Positions 1 through 7,982 of a DNA stretch of 64,000 nt are shown here, one piece after another. Source of the stretch: Arion vulgaris (Eukaryota > Mollusca > Gastropoda > Stylommatophora > Arionidae); the NCBI GenBank assembly GCA_020796225.1, contig CM036775.1, forward strand, positions 12,531,671 to 12,595,670, written 5' to 3'. The stretch's first letter is position 1, and each line of letters starts with the position of its first letter. Position numbers and translations under genes: made by a program. The notes under the pieces are model-generated. The model ran no database searches. It worked only from the letters and a program-made list of their open reading frames with translations, and had not been told where the DNA came from.

Positions 1-55
1 TCTGCCCGTTTGAGTCGGGGCACTGTTTGCAAGAATGTCTGCACGCTCGTTACCC
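1..55 (-). mobile_element. LINE RNase H fragment (left edge)
   Basis: Read on the minus strand this encodes GNERADILANSAPTQTGR, matching the end of the RNase H domain of non-LTR retrotransposons. The same protein recurs at 8925-9179 and 29095-29480. It is cut by the window edge. Confidence 0.7.
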
Positions 56-240
56 TGCACTTAAATTGGTAAGTGTTTTACTGTGATAACTTCAGAGTTT
101 CCATTTGTTTCTCTTGTCTTTCAGCTCTAAGTCTCTTTTCATAAAATTCTGCACCTTCGCTTAGTGTTGTTTTTCACATGACTCTGTTATCAGCTAGTTT
201 TTCCTGTTGGTACCGATATATAATGAAGGTTTTTTTAGTA
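56..240 (-). mobile_element. LINE 3' coding remnant (Z' family)
   Basis: This stretch is repeated at 24640-24905 and 55890-56115. The minus strand resembles the basic C-terminal tail of LINE proteins (residues such as LADD, GAESFE and runs of K/R). It is broken by stops. Confidence 0.5.
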
Positions 241-381
241 TCTTGGTCGACGTACTGTTGATGAGGGACACTAAAACAGACGCTGAATCAATAGAGCGAT
301 TTAGGGAGTTTGGAATTCCATGCTGTATAAGTAGAGGTTGAAGGGCAGAGAGAGAGAGAAGTGTGTTTAACCAGCAAGCCA

Positions 382-584
382 GCCCGTCTGCCCAGCGTGT
401 TCGTAGCGCGTTGGACTACGGGTGACTATCCCTCTGTGTGTGCGGGTTCAATTCCGCGGGATGGCAGAAAAAGCCACAGATTCCCTAGATTACGGTGTCA
501 TGGCACCGAACCGAAGGGTTACGATGTCCATGGCACCGAGACGAAGAGCTGAAAAGCTCAAGTGCTTCTGGATCGGAAAGAAAA
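382..584 (+). mobile_element. SINE-A, full copy with TSD
   Basis: A tRNA-type SINE of about 200 bp. The head has an A-box-like TAGCGCGTTGG and a B-box-like GGTTCAATTCC; the body ends in an A-rich tail. It is flanked by near-identical 12-bp duplications (accagcaagcca at 370-381, accagcgagcca at 585-596). Other copies lie near 5414, 27218, 31785, 34621, 38314, 50463, 50880, 51418, 53546 and 63490. Confidence 0.85.
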
Positions 585-654
585 ACCAGCGAGCCACATG
601 AAACATCAGTATGCATGCCCTTTGACATCTGTTGAGGAAGACTAAACACCTATA

Positions 655-990
655 TGAGTCTGTACGGAGTGTATTGATATAGAAACCATGTGCTGGGAAT
701 CCTTCGAGCAAGATCGCCAAATGTGGCGCTGTAACAACACAAGAGTAACTCGCATTAGCTGAGAATCGACATGCCGTTGAGGCGCAGAAAAAGCGAGCGG
801 AGCGAAAAGACAAAACACACAACATCCACATGTCTAACTTTGATCATGTATGCCACACATGTGTTATGGGGATTGTGTTCTAGGATTAGACTACAGTCAC
901 CTCCATGCACACTAGAAGGTGCAGCAGCACACGTCTGAGACTGTTGTCATCATCGGTTGCGATGACCGGCTAATATTATTATTATTATAG
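655..990 (+). mobile_element. LINE 3' end (Z family) with ATT-rich tail
   Basis: Broken frames encode a C-terminal LINE region with W-ESFEQDRQMWR followed by a basic stretch. The homologous region at 3225-3645 (minus) reads CFDIDTTCCESLVQNRQMWR. It ends in an (ATT)n run at about 970-988. Confidence 0.6.
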
Positions 991-1021
991 TTTGATAATT
1001 TTTAACTAAAATTTGATAATT

Positions 1022-2133
1022 TCGGATACGTGCAAACAAGACGTATACATTTGTGGACAACTTGAACAGTACATACGTGTGTAAAACTCGTACAGTGGAT
1101 ACGTTGCAAACAAGATATATAAATTTGTGGACAACTTGAACAGAACATAATTGTATAAAACTCGTACAGTGGATACGTTGCAAACAAGATATATAAATTT
1201 GTGGACAACTTGAACAGAACATAATTGTGTAACACTTGTACAGTGGATACGTTGCAAACAAGATATATAAATTTGTGGACAACTTGAACAGAACATAATT
1301 GTATAAAACTCGTACAGTGGATACGTTGCAAACAAGATATATAAATTTGTGGACAACTTGAACAGAACATAATTGTATAAAACTCGTACAGTGGATACGT
1401 TGCAAACAAGATATACAAATTTGTGGACAACTTGAACAGAACATAATTGTATAAAACTCATACAGTGGATACGTTGCAAACAAGATATATAAATTTGTGG
1501 ACAACTTGAACAGAACATAATTGTATAAAACTCGTACAGTGGATACATTGCAAACAAGATATACAAATTTGTGGACAACTTGAACAGAACATAATTGTAT
1601 AAAACTTGTACAGTGGATACAGTTGCAAACAAGATATATAAATTTGTGACAACTTGAACAGAACATAATTGTATAAAACTCTGATCAGTGGATACATTGC
1701 AAACAAGATATACAAATTTGTGGACAACTTGAACAGAACATAATTGTATAGAACTCGTACAGTGGATACGTTGCAAACAAGATATACAAATTTGTGGACA
1801 ACTTGAACAGAACATAATTGTATAGAACTCGTACAGTGGATACGTTGCAAACAAGATATACAAATTTGTGGACAACTTGAACAGAACATAATTGTATAGA
1901 ACTCGTACAGTGGATACGTTGCAAACAAGATATACAAATTTGTGGACAACTTGAACAGAACATAATTGTATAAAACTCGTACAGTGGATACGTTGCAAAC
2001 AAGATATATAAATTTGTGGACAACTTGAACAGGAAATAATTGTATAGAACTCGTACAGTGGATACGTTGCAAACAAGATATATAAATTTGTGGACAACTT
2101 GAACAGGAAATAATTGTATAGAACTCATACAAT
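1022..2133. repeat. 74-bp tandem repeat, about 15 copies
   Basis: A 74-bp unit containing GTGGATACGTTGCAAACAAG is repeated about 15 times. Subtypes alternate between ATATATAAA and ATATACAAA. The unit has no stops on the minus strand and 74 is not a multiple of 3, so reading cycles through all three frames. This creates open frames of up to 363 codons that are not credible genes. Confidence 0.95.
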
Positions 2134-2425
2134 ATTGAATTGAAAAAGTTGTGTTTATTGTTGCAATGATATAGCTGAATGTTGTGAGTTTGAGCTTCAC
2201 ATTTAGATATATTTGATTAATATTACGCATGTACGACAACTGAATGTCATGTGATTTGACATCTTTGCTACGTGTACATACATGAAACATTTGTGACATT
2301 TTCATGATATATGTATGACTATGACTTCTCTATGACTTTATGATTCATGTATGACTCTATATGGCATGTGTAAGATATATGTATGACATCTGTATGATTT
2401 CTATACGACATTTTATGCGCATTAT

Positions 2426-2592
2426 CAGTGGCGGCTCGTCATTAAGGGCCTGTGGGGCCGGACCCCACCAAAAGTAATGTGTAACCTGTATTTATTATTT
2501 TAGAAATTAAAATATAACCTAACACAAACCATGATTTTTCCTAAAAAATTTTGACTGATCCCACCAATAAAAAAAATTACGAGCCGCCACTG
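2426..2592. mobile_element. hAT-type MITE, copy 1
   Basis: The 167-bp element has terminal inverted repeats CAGTGGCGGCTCGT and ACGAGCCGCCACTG. It is flanked by a perfect 8-bp duplication CGCATTAT (2418-2425 and 2593-2600). CAGTG termini with 8-bp duplications are typical of hAT elements. It has no coding capacity. It lies about 240 bp past the FABP stop codon. Confidence 0.92.
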
Positions 2593-2828
2593 CGCATTAT
2601 ATTCTGGAGGACTGTTAGGGTGGCAAAGTTCTGCTCAGGACAAGCTATTTGATGATGACATTGTTCATGCTATGTTAGCACATCTGTAAGACGTATGTTG
2701 GATTTATATATGGGACGAGTCCTATATGTAGCACATGTGTATGACTTATGTACTAGATATGTGCACACCATCAGTGTACCAATGATCTATAGCAAATGGA
2801 GAACTGTGTAATATGATGCTGGCTCTGG

Positions 2829-2882
2829 CTACTCAGCCCGTTTGTAGTATCTCTTGGCAACAGTGTCTTTGACTTTCAATGT
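2829..2882 (-). CDS. FABP exon 4 (C terminus and stop)
   Basis: Encodes TLKVKDTVAKRYYKRAE followed by TAG. The acceptor is GTTCTCCAG, directly before ACATTG. The R and second Y of RYY align with the conserved R-x-Y carboxylate-binding motif of FABPs. It was found by matching the expected 51-54 nt last exon; it is too short for ordinary ORF scans. It abuts the 56-bp array that duplicates its own splice acceptor. Confidence 0.93.
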   Translation of the reverse strand, partial: TLKVKDTVAKRYYKRAE

Positions 2883-5800
2883 CTGGAGAACAAATAAAGG
2901 ATTGTTTAAAAACATGAAATATCTTTGGCTCTCACTGTCTGGAGAACAAATAAAGGATTGTTTAAAAATATGAAACATCTTTGGCTCTCACTGTCTGTAG
3001 AACAAATAAAGGATTGTTTAAAAACATGAAATATCTTTGGCTCTCACTGTCTGGAGAACAAATAAAGGATTGTTTAAAAACATGAAATATCTTTGGCTCT
3101 CACTGTCTGGAGAACAAATAAAGATTGTTTAAAAATAAATGCCTTTGGCTCTCACTGTCTGAGAAAAATAATGAAACATCTTTGGCTCTCACTGTCTGGA
3201 GAATAAATAAGACGTAGAACGCAGAAGAAGAAGAAGGTACCATAGAGCTTTATGCGAGCTAATATTTGAACATAATAGCCGTCCATCGCAAGCGATGATG
3301 ACAACAGCCTCAGACGTGTGCTGCTGCACCTCTCTGGTGTGTGCGGAGGTGACTATATAGTCATGTCCTAGAACACAATCCCCTACTACAGGTGGGGCAT
3401 ACATGATCAAGGTTAGACATGTGGGTGTTGTGTGTTCTGTCTTTTCGCGCAGCTCGTTTTCTCTGCGCTTTAATGGCACGACGATTCTCAGATATCCGAG
3501 TTCCTCTTGTGTTGTTCCAGCGCCACATTTGGCGATTTTGCACAAGGGATTCACAGCACGTGGTGTCTATATCGAAGCATTTCAGAGACACTTTCAGAGT
3601 GTCTTTAAAGAGTTTGTTTCTACCCAACAACTGAACGTCTGGCCCCTTCAAGCTCGCCATACATCAACTGTTTTCTTCTTTTGTCGTCCTGCTGTTACCG
3701 GGTTGTTGCCCAGTGTCGTGGTTTTCTGTTTTTGTCTTGCGTTGTTCTGGTGGCCTGAGTGATTGCTATTTTTGCTCTTTCACAAGATTCTGCTATGTCA
3801 TCTAACCATCTTTTTTCGAAGTCTTCCTCTTGCCTTCTTTCCTGATGTTCTGTTGTAGAAGACTCTGTATACTGTGGAGTTTGGATGCATTCTTATTAAG
3901 TGGAGAAACCACTTCATTCTTTGTTTCCTTATGTAATTCAAACAACGTTCTGTGCCAACTTTCCTTCGTATGCTATTAACTGTTTTTGGATGCGTTTATC
4001 AGGCATCCGTGGAACGTGACCGGTTGACCGAGCAACGTATTTTATGACACATCACAAATACAACATACGTACCAACTTACCAAAACAAAACTGTCTTTAG
4101 TGAACTCTCGAATAAGGTGAGTATCAGGGTCTCCTTTCTGTTCTTGCAGCAGCCTGTTCCCATCAATAGTGAATGTCGTCTGTTTGAATAAACACAATAA
4201 ACAAAATTTGAAGGATTTATGATTGATTGATTGATAGGACAATCATCATTGCACTTCGATGAGTAACCATATGTGCTCCGATCTCTTTCTTACACAGGAA
4301 GATCTCAGCTGCAGTGCGCAAACTCCGTAGCACCGGCGATGCTCCCCGATGTCATTTAGAACATGGTGAAGATATTAGGTAGACATTTTAAAAAAAAAAA
4401 TTTTCCTAATGAATTTTGCCCGGGCAGCGGCTTTCCAGCCTGCTCTTCTCAATTTTGAACTGCCAATGGTTTTTTCCGTGCTCAACGTGAACACAGGACC
4501 TACGTTTTAACGTTCATCTCCGATAGGACTAAGAACTCGATTTCACCTACACTGAGATCAGGGATCTCTTAGAAATATCCCGATGGCTCCACGAGGGAGC
4601 GAGTCAAGTACCTTTAGAACGAGAGGCGAGCACCTAACTTCTACAAAGTGCTTAAATATTTAAATACAAAATAACCAAGGCAACAACACAATTTGTCAAT
4701 TACCTTGACCTTCCTGTCGTCTGCAGTTGTTTCATCAAACGGTTCTCCGATTTTAAATTTAATTTCAAGTTTTGTAAGTGCTGATGTTGTAGTTATTGTC
4801 CACAGACCATCTACGACAGTAATATGCTGTTTTGGTTTCGATTGGTTTCCAAGTAATCTTTTGGCAACTCCAACCCCTGAAACAAGAATAAGAAGGAATC
4901 TAACTTGTGACAGAAGGTAATGAAGTAATATATAATCACTTGTAACAACAAGAATAAGAAGGAATCTAACTTGTGACAGAAGGTAATGAAGTAATATATA
5001 TTGTAACACAAGAATAAGAAGGAATCTAACTTGTGACAGAAGGTAATGAAGTAATATATATTGTAACACAAGAATAAGAAGGAATCTAACTTGTGACAGA
5101 AGGTAATGAAGTAATATATATTGTCCAGAAAAACTACAGAAGAATTAATATATTGTAACACAAGAAGAAGTCTAACTTGTGACAGAAGGTAATGAAGTAA
5201 TATATATTGTAACACAAGAATAAGAAGGAATCTAACTTGTGACAGAAGGTAATGAAGTAATATATATTGTAACACAAGAAGAAGTAAGAAAGAATCTAAC
5301 TTGTGAAGAAGAGAAGATGAAAAAAGTAATATATATTGTAACACAAGAAGAAGAAGGAATCTAACTTGTGACAGAAGGTAATGAAGTAATATATATTGTA
5401 ACACAAGGGGAGAAGGTTTTTGGGGTTTTTTCCGATCCAGAAGCACTTTTTAAATCTTCGGCTCGGTGACATGGACATCGTAACCCTTCTGTTCGGTGCC
5501 ACGAACACCGTAAATCTGGAGGAACCTGTGGCTTTTCTGTCAACCCGTGGAATTGAACCGCACTCACAGGGAGTTTGTCACCCGTCGCCCAACGCGCTAT
5601 GAACACGCTGGGAAGGCGGGCGGGAAGAAGGAATAGAGAATGCTGTAGCCACAAATATTTAATTCATACATTTTAAATAAAAATAGATACAATAAAAATC
5701 AATCAACCATTTACTGTCTCTGCATTACTTTCTTCTTCTTCAGACGCTCCATATCGACCACTTGTTAAACCACTCTTTGTGATCTGTATGTGACCTGGAG

Positions 5801-5952
5801 TCTAAGAGCGATTGTAAAGTGGTGCCAGTTATGATGCGCCTACAAGTAGACCAGCACATCCGATTTCTGCGACATTTTAGAGATAGCTAGAGATAGGAAG
5901 ACGTGGAATGAGTTGGTTGGAATGCAATCGGGTTAAAAAGGCAGAGAGAGAT

Positions 5953-5998
<46 letters not shown>

Positions 5999-7665
5999 AG
6001 AGAGGGGGGGGTAGCTTATCTATTATTCAAAAAGGAAAAAAAGCTATATAGTGCGACACAGCGGCGGCTCGTCATTAAGGGCCAGTGGGACCGGGCCTCA
6101 CCAAAAATCATGTAAAACTAATATGTAAATACTAATATACAACCTAACCCAAAACCATGATTTTTCCGAAATTTTTTGTCCGGCCCCGTCAACAAAAATG
6201 ATCACGAACCGCCCCTGGTGCGATATATCTTCACTAATCATACCAGCTTTAATAGTGAATATACTGTGAACGCTCATCTTAGATGAGACGACGTGAGAGC
6301 TCTTAAATCTAAATTAACATTGCGACAGTGGTTTATGTTTACTAAGACAGTTAAGCAAGCAATCTGGTTTCGTAACAGTAGCTTCTCATAAAATCTGTCA
6401 TGAAAGTCAACACAGATGCAACAAAGCAAATCAAATGATAAGACAAATGACGCAAATTTTAAAATGCAAACATGTCACCATGAATACAAAAAGAGCATTC
6501 ATTGTACAACACAATCTTTCTCCCCAGATTATGCTACGAGTGCCAAACCTGGACGATGACATCAAATGACAGAAGAATACTAGTCACGACAGAAATGAAG
6601 TGTCTACGCAGAATGCTGGGTGTAACAAGAAGAGACCGGTTGAGAAATGAAGACATCAGGAAAAAAGTGGGTACAACATCAGTACTAGACTTTATCAAGA
6701 AACAACAAATTAAATGGTTCGCCACGTAAGCAGATTACCAACAGACAGTGCACCTCAAAGAACGATATTGCTATGATACAATGGGTACAAAGCAAAAGGC
6801 CGGCCACGCAAAAGATGAATCTCAGCGATAACAGAGACAACGAAAGACACTATTTATGAAGCGCACACAAGGGCTCGTTCTAGAAATCTCTTCTTATCCT
6901 GACGCTGAAGGACAAAACAGGATTGGAGAAAAGACAAGAAATCTGTCATGTATTAGCTAAAATTAAAATCTTACGTGTGTTCTGGCCAAATACTATCTCT
7001 AACTAAGAACTGCTCGCTCGATGTCAACAAGAGAATATGAACACCTTCATCCGAAGACGACGGTGGAGATGAATGGGTCATGTGATGTACATGGAAACTG
7101 GCTCTGACACGAAAACTGAACTGAGATGGACTCCGGAGGGTAAACGAAAACGTGGAAGACCCAAGACAACCTGGAGGAGAACGATAGAGCAAAAACTGAA
7201 AGAAATGAATCATAGCTGGAACACAATACAGAGGAAGGTATCATAGCTGGAACACAATACAGAGGAAGGTATCATAGCTGGAACACAATACAGAGGAAGG
7301 TATCATAGCTGGAACACAATACAGAGGAAGGTATCATAACTGGAACACAATACAGAGGAAGGCTATGAATGAGAACAATGGGGTGTATTAAGCTGACACA
7401 ATCAAGGAAGGTATCAGCTGAGACAAATACAGAGGAAGAGATAGCTGGAAAAACTAAACAAAGAAGTTATCAAGTGGAAATATTAAACAATTATTACAGG
7501 AAGCGTTAAATTGTCTGAAGATAATCAATACTAATTGAAGGTTTAAATAGTCTCAACAAATACAGAGGAAGGTATCATAGCTGGAACACAATACAGAGGA
7601 AGGCTATGAATAGAGAAGAATGGTGTGTGTTTGTTGCTGCCCTAAAAGTCAAGGGCGTAACACGC

Positions 7666-7710
<45 letters not shown>

Positions 7711-7918
7711 TAGATTTGCTAAACGAAAGAAATTTTTCAATGGGGGAAATATTTAAAAAAACAATTCTAATTACAGCTGAAGCCATTCAACTGTCATGAA
7801 GATAAATCAGGACTTATGTCTACCATTAAGTAAGAGTTTTCAATTGTCTCAACAAACTGTAGCTAGACTGGTTGAACAGAATTTCTAATAATTTTCTAGT
7901 AAACGTTAGGATTATAAG

Positions 7919-7982
<64 letters not shown>

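Noticed and set aside
950..2305. Long minus-strand frames (up to 363 codons) of a 74-bp repeat
   Set aside because: The unit is stop-free on that strand and its length cycles through all frames; there is no domain and no flanking gene structure.
4811..5446. 211-codon minus-strand frame over the 60-bp array
   Set aside because: Repeat-derived. The real coding part is only FABP exon 2, in a different frame.
6502..6729. Candidate host gene encoding [20 protein letters not shown]
   Set aside because: Recurs many times in both orientations with frameshifts; it is a LINE C terminus.
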